The notes: generated by a model not told the origin, from the letters alone. A stretch of DNA of 64,000 bases from Pseudomonas sp. URIL14HWK12:I12 (GCF_003097135.1 NZ_QEQL01000004.1:62001-126000), one strand, 5' to 3'; positions 16,750-25,469 are shown, counted from the first letter of the stretch. Program-made: numbers and translations.

Positions 16750-17151
16750 ATGTACAGCCATATCATCCTAGGCGCGCGGGACCTTCCCGCGCTCATTCGT
16801 TTCTATAGCCCAGTGCTGCAAGCGTTGGGCCTTGAGCGAATGGAAGACGAGCAGGACGGTGGCCCGGAAGGGGCCGGTTGGCAGCTGCCGGGCCAGCATT
16901 GGCCGCAGTTCTATCTTCAAATGCCCTTCGACGGTAAAGCGGCCAGCGTGGGGAATGGCACGCAGGTCAGCTTTCGCGCCCGAAGCCGCGCGCAGGTCGA
17001 TGCCGCCTGGGCGGCGGCGTGCCTAGGGGGTGGGAGGGATGAGGGGGCGCCGGGCTTGCGCCCGCAGTACGGGCCGGATTACTACGGTGCGTATTGTCGC
17101 GACCCGGAAGGCCATAAACTGTGCTTCGTCTTCGTAGAGGCGTTTGGTTGA
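16750..17151 (+). CDS. VOC-superfamily (glyoxalase/bleomycin-resistance-like) protein
   Basis: A 133-aa single-domain vicinal-oxygen-chelate protein with the usual beta-alpha-beta-beta-beta repeats: MYSHIILGARDLPALIRFYSPVL at the start, and YYGAYCRDPEGHKLCFVFVEA at the end. Metal ligands may be the His near the start and the final Glu. The substrate is unknown; members range from isomerases to stress and drug-binding proteins. AAGGAG lies 7 bases before the ATG at 16750. It lies 95 bases after the transketolase and could be co-transcribed with it. Confidence 0.82.
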   Translation: MYSHIILGARDLPALIRFYSPVLQALGLERMEDEQDGGPEGAGWQLPGQHWPQFYLQMPFDGKAASVGNGTQVSFRARSRAQVDAAWAAACLGGGRDEGAPGLRPQYGPDYYGAYCRDPEGHKLCFVFVEAFG

Positions 17152-17203
17152 GACAGTACCCGTATTCAGAGCTCACAACCGGTAACGTCTTTTATACAGC
17201 TTG

Positions 17204-17782
17204 TTAGTCCAGCCCCTGCGCAGCGCCCCATACCTCCAAAAGGAAATCTTCTTCGCGGTGGCTGGCCAGTTTCTCCAAGCCCAACCCCTGCTCCAGTGCC
17301 CAGTGCACTTGCTCTCCCTGCTGAGGAGCGCCCTCGATCGGGTGCAACCAGTGGCAGGCCAGCACGTGGCCGCCCTCGGCGAGGCTGGCAGCAGCGCACT
17401 CCACAACCTGCGCCCAAGCCGGCGGGCTCAGGTAATAGCCCATCTCACTCAATACGATCAAATCGAAATGCCCCACCGGCCAGGCTTCTGGCAGCGCCCC
17501 CTGGCTGACCTGAACATGGTCAAACGGCGCCAGCCGGCGAGTCGCCAGCTCGACCGCGCGGGGGGTAAGGTCCATCGCCAGCAGGCTCTCGCATCGCTGA
17601 GCCAATGCCTGGCTGAGCACACCGTTGGCGCAGCCAGGCTCGAAGGCCCTGGCATAGTGCCGCTTCGGCAGGCAGGCCAGCGTGATGTCACGTTTGCGCT
17701 GTTCATACCAACGCCGATCAAACGCCCAAGGGTCGTCGTCGCGCGCGAACAGTTCACTGAAATAATCGGCAGGGGTGTTCAT
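17204..17782 (-). CDS. NodS-like SAM-dependent methyltransferase
   Basis: A 192-aa class I methyltransferase of the NodS type. The start DYFSELFARDDDPWAFDRRWYEQRKR and motif I FEPGCANGVLSQAL are close to the nodulation N-methyltransferase group; DLIVLSEMGYYLS is motif IV. In rhizobia NodS methylates a deacetylated chitooligosaccharide amine, which fits the PIG-L deacetylase gene just upstream. It is third in the operon, and its ATG overlaps the PIG-L stop as ATGA. Here the acceptor is unknown and no NodABC-like genes are near. Confidence 0.85.
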   Translation of the reverse strand: MNTPADYFSELFARDDDPWAFDRRWYEQRKRDITLACLPKRHYARAFEPGCANGVLSQALAQRCESLLAMDLTPRAVELATRRLAPFDHVQVSQGALPEAWPVGHFDLIVLSEMGYYLSPPAWAQVVECAAASLAEGGHVLACHWLHPIEGAPQQGEQVHWALEQGLGLEKLASHREEDFLLEVWGAAQGLD

Positions 17783-18549
17783 AGAAATACCAGCTCAAAC
17801 GGCTGCAAGAGCCGCTCGAGCGTTGCGGGGCTGAGAACAGGTGGCGCCCCGGTGCTGGGGTCGCTCGCCAACTGGGTGGCATGCTCGGCGATAGCCGACT
17901 GCTTGCGCTCATGCGCTTGAGGCGCAAGCCATAACTTCCTGGCTCGATCCCACGGCAGTCGCGGGTCTTCGGGTTCAGCCCAGTGCCAGGCCCAGACGGG
18001 GGTCTCGATCAACACGGCACCGCGCACCTGCGCAACATGCGCTGCGACTTCACCCAGGGTTTCATGATCGCAATGGCCATCGCTACGCCAGGTTACAAGC
18101 AACCGGTCGCCTTCACTCACCTCGCGTAACAGTTGCTCCCGCAATGCTGATGCATGCTCCGCCACCCTACCATCCGGCAGCGCCAGGTGCCGCCAGCGAA
18201 GCCGCCGAGTATCGAAACCCAGCCGCGTCAAGGCGCGTGTGCTTTCACGCCGACGTTCATCGCGCAGGCGCGCCGGGGGCCATTGTGCAGAGCCCGGGTG
18301 GCTGCCGTCACCGTCTGTGACCGAGATCAGGGTGATATCCGATACCCGCCCGGCCAGGCTTGCCAGCAAGCCGCCGCACGCCAGTATTTCGTCATCCGGG
18401 TGCGGGGCCGCCACCACCAAACGCGTATTTGCAGGAACCAATTGATCAACACTGATCGGCGGCACCTGACCAAGCGCCTGGCTGGCCTGCCAGGCGCTCA
18501 GGGGCGTGCCTGGCACGCCAAAGGGTGCATCGGTGGCAGTCAGGCTCAT
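17779..18549 (-). CDS. PIG-L/LmbE family deacetylase
   Basis: A 256-aa zinc-dependent N-deacetylase-like protein. The zinc motif is PHPDDEILACGG near residue 50, and a second ligand region is SDGHCDHETLGEV. Family members remove acetyl groups from GlcNAc-type or other amines. The ATG at 18549 overlaps the stop of the acyl-CoA dehydrogenase as ATGA, and its own stop overlaps the methyltransferase start the same way, so all three are translationally coupled. The likely chemistry is deacetylation followed by N-methylation of one small molecule. Confidence 0.88.
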   Translation of the reverse strand: MSLTATDAPFGVPGTPLSAWQASQALGQVPPISVDQLVPANTRLVVAAPHPDDEILACGGLLASLAGRVSDITLISVTDGDGSHPGSAQWPPARLRDERRRESTRALTRLGFDTRRLRWRHLALPDGRVAEHASALREQLLREVSEGDRLLVTWRSDGHCDHETLGEVAAHVAQVRGAVLIETPVWAWHWAEPEDPRLPWDRARKLWLAPQAHERKQSAIAEHATQLASDPSTGAPPVLSPATLERLLQPFELVFL

Positions 18550-19574
18550 AGCGCCCACCGCAACGATGGGAGGTCGGTGATACTCGCGCCGAGGGCGGCA
18601 AGATCTCGCTCGGCATGGCTTTGGCGGATGAACACAGGCAGGTCGGCAAACAGCCTTGCAAAGCGTGGGTCGCCGCAGAAAGGGCTTGCGCCCAAGGCCC
18701 GCCCGACATGTCGAAGCACCGCTTCGGCGCAGTCTTCCACCACCGCACGAGCCCGTCGAGTCACCCGCTCGGCATCGGCGGCCGGATGGGCATCTATCCA
18801 GGCAGCGGTTTCGCGAAGCACCGCAGCAGCAGCGCTCAAATGGGCGTCGACTGCGCCCAAGTGAGCCAGACGATGGGGCTCTTCGCTGCGCTGGGCTGCC
18901 TCACGCAGATAATCGCCGGCACACACCGCTGCCCCGTACCAGCACGCAGCAATCCCCGCACCGCCTTGCCAGAAACCTGGGCGAGACAGGTACTCACCCG
19001 GGCCGCCGACCGCCTGCGCATAGGCCCCCTCAAGCTCTACCTCCACACTGGCGCTGGCTGCCATGCCTATCGCCTGCCAGCCCTGCTCGGAGGGTCGCAC
19101 GCACGGGTCGGCCATGCTGATGGCAACCAGCTGCGGCCGGCCCTGTTCATCCCAGGCACTTACCAGAGCGTGATCGACCTGCAGCGCACCCGAGCACCAG
19201 GCCTTGCGACCGGTGAGCTTGACTCGGCTGCCTTGGCGCTCGGCGATCTGCACACGGGCGCCAGGGGCCTCGGCCGCCCATACTGCCCATATCCCACCGG
19301 TGTCGAGATGGGCAGCGCCGAGCTCTGCCAGAATAGCGCGGGCGTCAGTATGGCCTTCGAACAGTTTCACAAGCGCTAGGTCGAACCCCGCTACCTGGGC
19401 GAGCGCTTGCCAGCGCTCTAGCGTCCGGCCACCTGCAGGGAGCGGCAGCTCGTCCAATTGCGCGTGCTGGCATTGCCGCAACACCTGAGCCAATCGTTCG
19501 TCGAGCTGCAGCTGGTTGGCCCGCTCTGCAAAAGTCTGCAGCAAGAAAGCATAGGGGTGGTGGGGCACTGCCAT
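18546..19574 (-). CDS. acyl-CoA dehydrogenase-like flavoprotein
   Basis: A 342-aa member of the acyl-CoA dehydrogenase fold: an N-terminal helical domain, a central beta domain (GGIWAVWAAEAPGARVQ, then GRKAWCSGALQVDHALV) and a C-terminal helical bundle. It is shorter than typical catabolic enzymes (about 380-390 aa) and diverged, so it may use a carrier- or amine-linked substrate rather than a CoA fatty acid. ATG 19574 has GGAG 8 bases upstream. It is first in a coupled three-gene operon with PIG-L and NodS-like genes, divergent from an orphan histidine kinase. Confidence 0.8.
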   Translation of the reverse strand: MAVPHHPYAFLLQTFAERANQLQLDERLAQVLRQCQHAQLDELPLPAGGRTLERWQALAQVAGFDLALVKLFEGHTDARAILAELGAAHLDTGGIWAVWAAEAPGARVQIAERQGSRVKLTGRKAWCSGALQVDHALVSAWDEQGRPQLVAISMADPCVRPSEQGWQAIGMAASASVEVELEGAYAQAVGGPGEYLSRPGFWQGGAGIAACWYGAAVCAGDYLREAAQRSEEPHRLAHLGAVDAHLSAAAAVLRETAAWIDAHPAADAERVTRRARAVVEDCAEAVLRHVGRALGASPFCGDPRFARLFADLPVFIRQSHAERDLAALGASITDLPSLRWAL

Positions 19575-19655
19575 TGGTGGCACTCCAGTGAGCGATTTGA
19601 CGTTGGAAAGCCAGCAGCGGTCGAGGGTTCCACCTAAAACCCGGCTTCATAACTT

Positions 19656-19671
19656 TTCACATTTTTTTCAC
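19656..19671 (+). promoter_or_regulatory. ColR-like binding site
   Basis: The 16-mer TTCACATTTTTTTCAC fits every position of the P. putida ColR motif as I remember it, (T/C)(T/C)NA(C/G)NN(T/C)TTTTTCAC. It is in the 172-base gap between the acyl-CoA dehydrogenase operon and the orphan kinase, 76 bases before the kinase start. Confidence 0.4.
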
Positions 19672-19746
19672 ACTGCCATCACTAGCGCCTCACGCTGCTG
19701 GCGCCACGCTTCGCGGCTTTTAAGCAGCCGCGTCGCAACCGAGCCA

Positions 19747-21027
19747 ATGGATTTCAAATACACCCTCAGCAAGCGCATCGTCATCGCCTTCGCGGCCATG
19801 AGCGCGTTCGTTGCCGGCACGTTCGCGGTGGGGATCGTGGCAAGTGAGCGGGTCATGGAGGGGCGGCTGACCGAGCTAAGCCTGGCGGGCAACCTACGCC
19901 GCTTGCTGATGCAGGAAAGCCAGGATCTATGGGTTCATCGCCCTGAGAAAGACGAGCTGTTCTACATCCAGGGCGGGCGCGACGACTTCGCGCTGCCGGC
20001 CAACCTCGAAGCACTGCCGCGGGGCTTTCACGAAATCGGCGAAGGCGAAGACGCCTACTACGCCGCTGTCGAAGTGGTCCAGGGGCGCAAGTATGTGCTG
20101 TTGCGCAACCAGCAGAGCCTGATGCAACGCCAGCGCATCCTTTACTCGGTAGCCATTGCAGGTTTTAGCCTAAGCGTTGCCCTCGCGGTGCTGCTCGGCT
20201 GGCTGATTGCCCGGCGGGTGATCGCGCCGGTGACGAGCCTGGCTACCCAGGTGCGCCGTACCAGCGCGCTGCCGGTTGGCTTGGTGCCGGCCGCCGGCAC
20301 CACCTGGGCCGAAGATGAAGTGGGCGAGCTCGCCGCATCATACAACCAGACTCAGAGCCGCCTGGCCGATGCCCTGCGCCGGGAGCAGCAGTTCACCAGC
20401 GATGTCAGCCACGAATTGCAGTTGCCGATTCACACCCTCGACCAGGCGTGCCAGGCACTGGGCCAGGCCAATGATGGCGACCCGCGCTTGCAACGGCAGG
20501 TGCTGCGAATCAGCCGGGCGATCCAGCAAATGGAGGGCCTGGTAAGTACGTTTCTGTTGCTGGCGCGTGATTACGACGACCCTTCCCTGCGCGCCGAAGT
20601 CACAACATTGGCCGCGGCTGCCGACCAGTCGGTCGATACCTGGGCACCGGCGATCCGGGAAAAAGGCCTGGCCTTTGAGCAGGTGCTGGAGGGTGAGCTG
20701 ACGGAGACCTGGAACTCGACCCTGCTGTTATCGGTAATGGGTAACCTGTTGCGCAACGCCTGGCATTACACCGACGAAGGTTTCATCCGCCTCACCGTTC
20801 GGCCCGGGCAATTCATGGTCGAGGACAGCGGCATCGGGATTCCTGAAGAGAAGCGCCATGCCATGTTCCAGCCTTTCGTGCGGGGCGACGAGAAGCGCGG
20901 CGAGGGCCTGGGGCTTGGGTTGTCACTGGTGCAGCGGATCTGCCAAGACCAAGGCTGGCGGGTCGAGCTGAGCGGTCGAGAGCCGCAGGGGTGCTGCTTT
21001 ACCGTGACCTTTCGCCCACAGCCCTGA
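19747..21027 (+). CDS. orphan membrane histidine kinase
   Basis: A 426-aa sensor kinase with TM1 at about residues 9-30, a periplasmic part of about 100 residues, TM2 at about 131-155, HAMP, HisKA (His about 222 in DVSHELQLPIHTLDQ) and HATPase (GEGLGLGLSLVQRI). The usual SHELRTPL is SHELQLPI here, which is odd for a typical kinase/phosphatase. No response regulator gene adjoins it. ATG 19747 starts right at the TM1 segment; upstream frame is not family-like. It is divergent from the acyl-CoA dehydrogenase operon and has a ColR-like box in its promoter region. Confidence 0.85.
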   Translation: MDFKYTLSKRIVIAFAAMSAFVAGTFAVGIVASERVMEGRLTELSLAGNLRRLLMQESQDLWVHRPEKDELFYIQGGRDDFALPANLEALPRGFHEIGEGEDAYYAAVEVVQGRKYVLLRNQQSLMQRQRILYSVAIAGFSLSVALAVLLGWLIARRVIAPVTSLATQVRRTSALPVGLVPAAGTTWAEDEVGELAASYNQTQSRLADALRREQQFTSDVSHELQLPIHTLDQACQALGQANDGDPRLQRQVLRISRAIQQMEGLVSTFLLLARDYDDPSLRAEVTTLAAAADQSVDTWAPAIREKGLAFEQVLEGELTETWNSTLLLSVMGNLLRNAWHYTDEGFIRLTVRPGQFMVEDSGIGIPEEKRHAMFQPFVRGDEKRGEGLGLGLSLVQRICQDQGWRVELSGREPQGCCFTVTFRPQP

Positions 21028-21089
21028 AGCTGCACGACAGTGCGCGAATGGCATCGGCATTTCTATACCTGCTCTGGAGCGGCTCAGGC

Positions 21090-21998
21090 TCAAAGTGCGA
21101 TGAGCAACCCGGTTTCGGCTGCTTGCTGATGCAGGCATTGCGCTGCCCAGTCGACGAACGCTCGCAGCCTGGGTGAGCTCTGGCGGTGGGGCGGGTAGAC
21201 CAGCGCCATGGGCCAGTCCGGCGCCGGGTAACCTTCGAGTACCGGAACCAGGCTACCGTCGGCCAGCGCTGCGCCAGCGTTGTAACGGGGAACCTGAATC
21301 AACCCGAAGCCGGCCTGCGCAGCCTTTACGTAAGCATCGGCGCTGTCGACGCTGAGCATGCCGGGTAGCCTTACCGGCTGCGCAAGGCCTCTGAACTCCA
21401 GCGGAAAGTCCCGCCCATCACTGGCAGCGAACCGCACCATCTGATGGCCGTCAATCAACCCTGCGGGCGTGCTGGGAACCCCATGCCGGGCCAGGTAACC
21501 GGGGCTGGCGCAAGTGACTTGGCACACCTTCACCAGTGGCCGTGCGGCGAGCATAGGATCTTTGACCTCACCGGCACGCAGCGCGCAGTCGACCCCCTCT
21601 CGCTGCAGATGCACCTGCCGATCATTGAACCCAAGCTCCAGACGCAGGTTAGGGTAGCGCCGATAGAAATCGGGCAACTTCGGAATGATCCAATAGCAGC
21701 CAAAAGTGCTCGGCAAGCCTATTCGCAAGGTGCCGCGCGGGCCACTGCCCAAGTGGTTTTCCAGGTCGTCCAGGTCCGAAAGCAGTTGCCGGCAGCGCTG
21801 GTAATACTGTGCCCCATCCTCAGTCACCCTCACCCGCCGCGTGGTGCGATTGAGCAACTGAACCTTCAAATGCGCTTCGAGTTGCTGGATAGCGAGGGTG
21901 ACGCTGGCACGAGGCAGCTGCAGATCATCTGCCGCCTTGCCAAACCCACCACATTCAACAATGCGGCAGAACACGTGCATTGCAACCAACCGGTCCAT
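21090..21998 (-). CDS. LysR-family regulator
   Basis: A 302-aa LysR protein with HTH FGKAADDLQLPRASVTLAIQQLEAHLKVQLLNRTTRRV, close to the CrgA/AaeR-like subgroup that often controls a divergent oxidoreductase. ATG 21998 is chosen over an in-frame TTG 7 codons upstream. It is divergent from an aldo/keto reductase across 117 bases that hold a perfect LysR-type dyad, so that gene is its likely target. Confidence 0.88.
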   Translation of the reverse strand: MDRLVAMHVFCRIVECGGFGKAADDLQLPRASVTLAIQQLEAHLKVQLLNRTTRRVRVTEDGAQYYQRCRQLLSDLDDLENHLGSGPRGTLRIGLPSTFGCYWIIPKLPDFYRRYPNLRLELGFNDRQVHLQREGVDCALRAGEVKDPMLAARPLVKVCQVTCASPGYLARHGVPSTPAGLIDGHQMVRFAASDGRDFPLEFRGLAQPVRLPGMLSVDSADAYVKAAQAGFGLIQVPRYNAGAALADGSLVPVLEGYPAPDWPMALVYPPHRQSSPRLRAFVDWAAQCLHQQAAETGLLIAL

Positions 21999-22033
21999 GT
22001 AGAAGCGCTCATCATTCAAAATTTGCGAATAGT

Positions 22034-22055
22034 TAAACCAAAAACCACGGGTTTA
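22034..22055. promoter_or_regulatory. LysR-type dyad between regulator and aldo/keto reductase
   Basis: TAAACC and GGTTTA are exact inverted repeats with 10 bases between them, midway in the divergent gap. Likely the binding site of the adjacent LysR protein. Confidence 0.45.
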
Positions 22056-22115
22056 TCCAAGCAATCTGGAAGATCAGACTGGCTTCACTTTCAACCACAT
22101 CGAAGGATCTCTTGA

Positions 22116-23111
22116 ATGCACACTCGCACACTGGGCTTGAACGGCCCCCACGTCAGCGCATTGGGCCTAGGTTGCATGGGCATGTCGGATTTCTACAGCC
22201 GCAGCGGCGACGACACCACTGCGCTCGCCACGCTCGACCGCGCGCTGGAGCTAGGGGTAACGCTATTCGACACTGCCGACATGTACGGCCCTTACAGTAA
22301 CGAGCAATTGCTCGGGCGCTGGCTCGCCGGCCGACGCGAGAAAGTATTCATCGCTACCAAGTTCGGCATCGTGCGCACAGAAGACCCCCACGCACGGGGT
22401 GTGAACGGGCGCCCCGAATACGTGCGGCAATCGCTGGAAGGCAGCCTGCAGCGCCTGGGTGTTGAACGGATTGACCTGTACTACCAGCATCGCGTCGACC
22501 CTGATGTACCCGTTGAGGAGACCTTCGGCGCGCTGGGTGAACTGGTACGCGAAGGCAAGATTGGCCACCTCGGCATTTGCGAAGCGCGCGCCAGCACTAT
22601 CGAGCGAGCGCACGCAACGCATGCACTGGCGGCCGTGCAAAGCGAGTATTCGCTTTGGTCACGGGAGCCAGAACACAATGGAGTACTGAACACCTGCCGC
22701 AGGCTTGGCCTCGCCTTCGTACCCTACAGCCCTCTGGGCCGGGGGTTTCTGACCGGGCGTTTCAAAAGCCCCGAGGATTTCGCCGCCGATGACTACCGCC
22801 GGCACAGCCCGCGCTTTCAGGATGAGAACTTCAATCGCAACCTCGCCCTGGTAGAACAGGTAAAGGCGCTGGCCGATGCTCGCGGGGTGAGTGCCGCCCA
22901 ACTGGCGTTGGCCTGGGTGCTTGGCCAAGGCGAGGAATTCATACCCATACCCGGGACCACGCGAGTGGATAACCTGGAAGCCAACCTGGCGGCGCTTGCG
23001 ATCACGCTGGATGCCGCCGAGCGCGCCCAACTGGACGCGATCTTTCCGCCAACAGGCGCGGCAACTGGCAACCGCTACGGCGCTGAAGCGATGGCCACCC
23101 TTGACCGATAG
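22116..23111 (+). CDS. aldo/keto reductase
   Basis: NADPH-dependent carbonyl reductase of 331 aa with a TIM-barrel. GLGCMGMS, the tetrad Asp/Tyr in FDTADMYGP, Lys in FIATKFG and His in LYYQHRVD, and the cofactor loop [14 protein letters not shown] are all present. It resembles the YakC-like group of aldo/keto reductases. AAGGA precedes the ATG. A divergent LysR gene probably induces it in response to an aldehyde or ketone; the substrate is unknown. Confidence 0.9.
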   Translation: MHTRTLGLNGPHVSALGLGCMGMSDFYSRSGDDTTALATLDRALELGVTLFDTADMYGPYSNEQLLGRWLAGRREKVFIATKFGIVRTEDPHARGVNGRPEYVRQSLEGSLQRLGVERIDLYYQHRVDPDVPVEETFGALGELVREGKIGHLGICEARASTIERAHATHALAAVQSEYSLWSREPEHNGVLNTCRRLGLAFVPYSPLGRGFLTGRFKSPEDFAADDYRRHSPRFQDENFNRNLALVEQVKALADARGVSAAQLALAWVLGQGEEFIPIPGTTRVDNLEANLAALAITLDAAERAQLDAIFPPTGAATGNRYGAEAMATLDR

Positions 23112-23181
23112 CCGGCGCTGGCTTGGTGGCGAGCTCGCCAAGTGTAGGCCAATGGCATGGTAGGCCCCAGCTAACGCACAA

Positions 23182-23217
23182 ACGAAAGAGGCGACCCTCG
23201 CGGATCGCCTCTTTCGT
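23182..23217 (-). terminator. terminator of the tRNA-Val transcript
   Basis: A perfect 13-base stem (ACGAAAGAGGCGA with TCGCCTCTTTCGT) and a 10-base loop lie 7 bases past the tRNA 3' end. The minus-strand right arm reads CTCTTTCGTTTG, a modest T-rich tail. Confidence 0.75.
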
Positions 23218-23223
23218 CGCATC

Positions 23224-23299
23224 TGGTAGGCACAATTGGACTCGAACCAACGACCCCCACCATGTCAAGGTGGTGCTCTAACCAACTGAGCTATGTGCC
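23224..23299 (-). tRNA. tRNA-Val (anticodon GAC)
   Basis: A 76-base tRNA gene on the minus strand. The acceptor starts GGCACAT and ends ATGTGCC-type pairing, the D-arm has AGCTCAGTTGGTTAGAGC, the anticodon stem-loop is CCACC-TTGACAT-GGTGG with GAC, and the T-arm is GTTGGTTCGAGTCCAAT-like. CCA is encoded. GAC reads GUC/GUU valine codons. A strong terminator follows. No integrase or repeat of the tRNA end is visible, so it is not in use as an attachment site here. Confidence 0.96.
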
Positions 23300-23484
23300 T
23301 GCTGTGGGTCGGCATTCTACGGATCAGCGGGAAGGTGTCAACACATTTTTTCGCTAAGTAACTGAAATGGCGATTGATTTGTACCACGCCCTTCGGCTCA
23401 GCAGGCCAGCAAGGGGCTGGCGGCGCCTCAGAAACTCCGGTAGGATCCGCTCATCCGTCAATAATTTTAAACAGAGGTCGCAGG

Positions 23485-24768
23485 ATGGCGAATATCGCTT
23501 ACCCACCGTCGTACTACGCCGCTTCCGCCAATCCCGCCCCGGCGCGCCCGGCGCTGCGCGAGGATACCGAGGCCGACGTCTGCGTGGTCGGGGCCGGCTA
23601 TACCGGGCTTTCCAGCGCACTGTTTCTGCTTGAGCAGGGCTTTTCGGTTGTCGTGTTGGAGGCTGCGCGGGTGGGCTTCGGCGCATCAGGGCGCAACGGC
23701 GGGCAGATCGTCAACAGTTACAGCCGTGACATCGATGTGATCGAGCGCAGCGTCGGCCAGCAGCAGGCCCGCCTGTTCGGCGAAATGGCCTTCGAGGGCG
23801 GGCGCATCATTCGCGAACGCGTGGCGCGCTACAACATCGACTGCGACCTGAAAGACGGTGGCGTGTTCGCTGCACTGAGCGCCAAGCAGATGGGGCACCT
23901 GGAAGCGCAGCAACGCCTTTGGGAGCGCTATGGCAATAAGCGACTGGAGCTGCTCGACCAGCGTCGCATCCGCGAGGTCGCGGGCACCGACCAATATGTA
24001 GGTGGCCTGCTGGACATGAGCGGCGGTCATATCCACCCCCTCAACCTGGCCCTTGGCGAGGCAGCGGCGGTGGAATCGCTAGGTGGGCGAATCTTCGAAC
24101 AGAGCGGCGTGACTCGGATCGACCGAGGCGCAAACCCAGTAGTGCACACCGCGCAGGGCAAGGTCAGGGCCAAGTTCGTGATCGTCGCTGGCAATGCGTA
24201 CCTGGGCAACCTGATTCCTGAACTGGCTGCCAAATCGATGCCCTGCGGCACCCAGGTGATTGCAACCGAACCCTTGAGCAGCGACCTGGCGGCTAGCCTT
24301 CTGCCACAGGATTACTGTGTAGAGGACTGCAACTACCTGCTCGACTACTATCGCCTATCGGCCGACAAGCGCCTGATCTTCGGCGGCGGCGTGGTCTACG
24401 GCGCCCGTGACCCCGCCAACATCGAATCGATCATCCGGCCCAAGCTGCTCAAGGTGTTCCCGCAGCTCAAACAGGTGAAGATCGACTACGCCTGGACCGG
24501 CAACTTTTTGCTCACCCTTTCGCGCCTGCCGCAAGTAGGCCGCCTGGGGGACACGGTTTACTACTCGCAGGGTTGCAGCGGCCATGGCGTAACCTATACC
24601 CACTTGGCCGGCAAGATCATCGCCGAGGCGTTGCGTGGCCAAGCCGAGCGCTTCGACGCCTTCGCTGGGCTACCGCACTATCCGTTCCCCGGCGGGCGGG
24701 CCTTGGGCGCTCCGCTTACGGCGCTAGCCGCGTGGTATTACAGCCTGCGTGACAAATTCGGCGTTTAA
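23485..24768 (+). CDS. puuB: FAD-dependent gamma-glutamylputrescine oxidase-type oxidoreductase
   Basis: A 427-aa DAO-family flavoprotein. The FAD motif VVGAGYTGLSSALFLLEQG is at about residues 34-52, followed by GFGASGRNGGQIVNSYS; the C-terminal YYSQGCSGHGVTYTHLAGK binds the flavin. This pattern matches PuuB/OrdL enzymes that oxidise gamma-glutamylputrescine in polyamine catabolism. AGAGG lies 7 bases before ATG 23485. No other puu gene is nearby, so the symbol is by similarity only. Its stop overlaps the convergent lipoprotein gene by 4 bases. Confidence 0.82.
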   Translation: MANIAYPPSYYAASANPAPARPALREDTEADVCVVGAGYTGLSSALFLLEQGFSVVVLEAARVGFGASGRNGGQIVNSYSRDIDVIERSVGQQQARLFGEMAFEGGRIIRERVARYNIDCDLKDGGVFAALSAKQMGHLEAQQRLWERYGNKRLELLDQRRIREVAGTDQYVGGLLDMSGGHIHPLNLALGEAAAVESLGGRIFEQSGVTRIDRGANPVVHTAQGKVRAKFVIVAGNAYLGNLIPELAAKSMPCGTQVIATEPLSSDLAASLLPQDYCVEDCNYLLDYYRLSADKRLIFGGGVVYGARDPANIESIIRPKLLKVFPQLKQVKIDYAWTGNFLLTLSRLPQVGRLGDTVYYSQGCSGHGVTYTHLAGKIIAEALRGQAERFDAFAGLPHYPFPGGRALGAPLTALAAWYYSLRDKFGV

Positions 24769-25469
24769 CGCCGCTGCAGGGTCGCAATCGCCTTGGCTGC
24801 GGCCTGCTCCTGCCCTGCCTGGGCCAAACGGGCAGCCGCGTCGCGCCAGCGCTGCTCATCCACCCTTGCCGGCAGCTGCGTCGGTTGTTGCAACAGCACG
24901 GCCCAGTTACCCTCCCGGCGCCAGGCGGAGGTGAAGTCGCCGGCATCCAGCCGCAGGCGCCGCTGCTGGCCAGCACGCAGCACGACTTCTTTGTGAAAAC
25001 GATCAAAGCCTACCAGCAATGCATAGCGTGCCTCCCCGATGAACATCGGGCCTGGCCGATAGGCAACCATCACAGGGTAACCCGCAGCTACCTGGAACAT
25101 CAGTGCTTCCAACGACGGTTCCACCGGGTACACCAGCAAGCCGTACTGCCGAGCGGCCTCGGCCATGGCCTCGTTCATCCCCCCTTGGCTTGTGGGTTTG
25201 CCCAAAGCGGCCTCAACCATGCCAGGCGTTACCGCAATGTTCTGCTGGCGCAGTGCAGCGGCGAGGGCCTCCGCCGCACCGGGGGGTTGTACGCTACGGT
25301 AGAACGGCACACCGCCGAGTTCGACCTTGTCGGGCAAGCCGGCGATAGGGGTCGGTGGCACTAGCCGAGGCGGTTTACTGCTGCAGCCAGGCAACATGAA
25401 GCCCAGCACCAAGGCCAGGCACAAGGTGAAAACAGGGCGAGCAAGAGTGAACGGCATCGAAAATCTCAT
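24765..25469 (-). CDS. lipoprotein with degenerate C39 peptidase-like domain
   Basis: A 234-aa lipoprotein. The signal peptide ends in the lipobox LPGC at about residue 29. The body looks like a C39 papain-like fold seen in bacteriocin-processing and PA2778-like proteins, but the key residues are missing. Where the family has CGPAAL, this has PPGAAEAL after VPFYRSVQ; where it has HYAVVVGYD, this has RYALLVGFD. So the Cys and His of the active site are gone. A C-terminal helix may bind a partner. It is probably a structural or adaptor pseudo-enzyme in the envelope. It overlaps puuB by 4 bases at the 3' end. Confidence 0.75.
   Translation of the reverse strand: MRFSMPFTLARPVFTLCLALVLGFMLPGCSSKPPRLVPPTPIAGLPDKVELGGVPFYRSVQPPGAAEALAAALRQQNIAVTPGMVEAALGKPTSQGGMNEAMAEAARQYGLLVYPVEPSLEALMFQVAAGYPVMVAYRPGPMFIGEARYALLVGFDRFHKEVVLRAGQQRRLRLDAGDFTSAWRREGNWAVLLQQPTQLPARVDEQRWRDAAARLAQAGQEQAAAKAIATLQRR

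Noticed and set aside
17204..19574. Nodulation factor locus
   Set aside because: Only the methyltransferase and deacetylase types recall Nod biosynthesis; nodA, nodC and regulators are absent.
23112..23181. Dyad CTTGGTGGCGAGCTCGCCAAG after the aldo/keto reductase
   Set aside because: One unpaired base, no T-tract, and the region also contains the separate tRNA terminator.
23224..23299. tRNA-Val as attachment site for an integrated element
   Set aside because: No integrase gene or duplicated tRNA 3' end lies on either side in this window.
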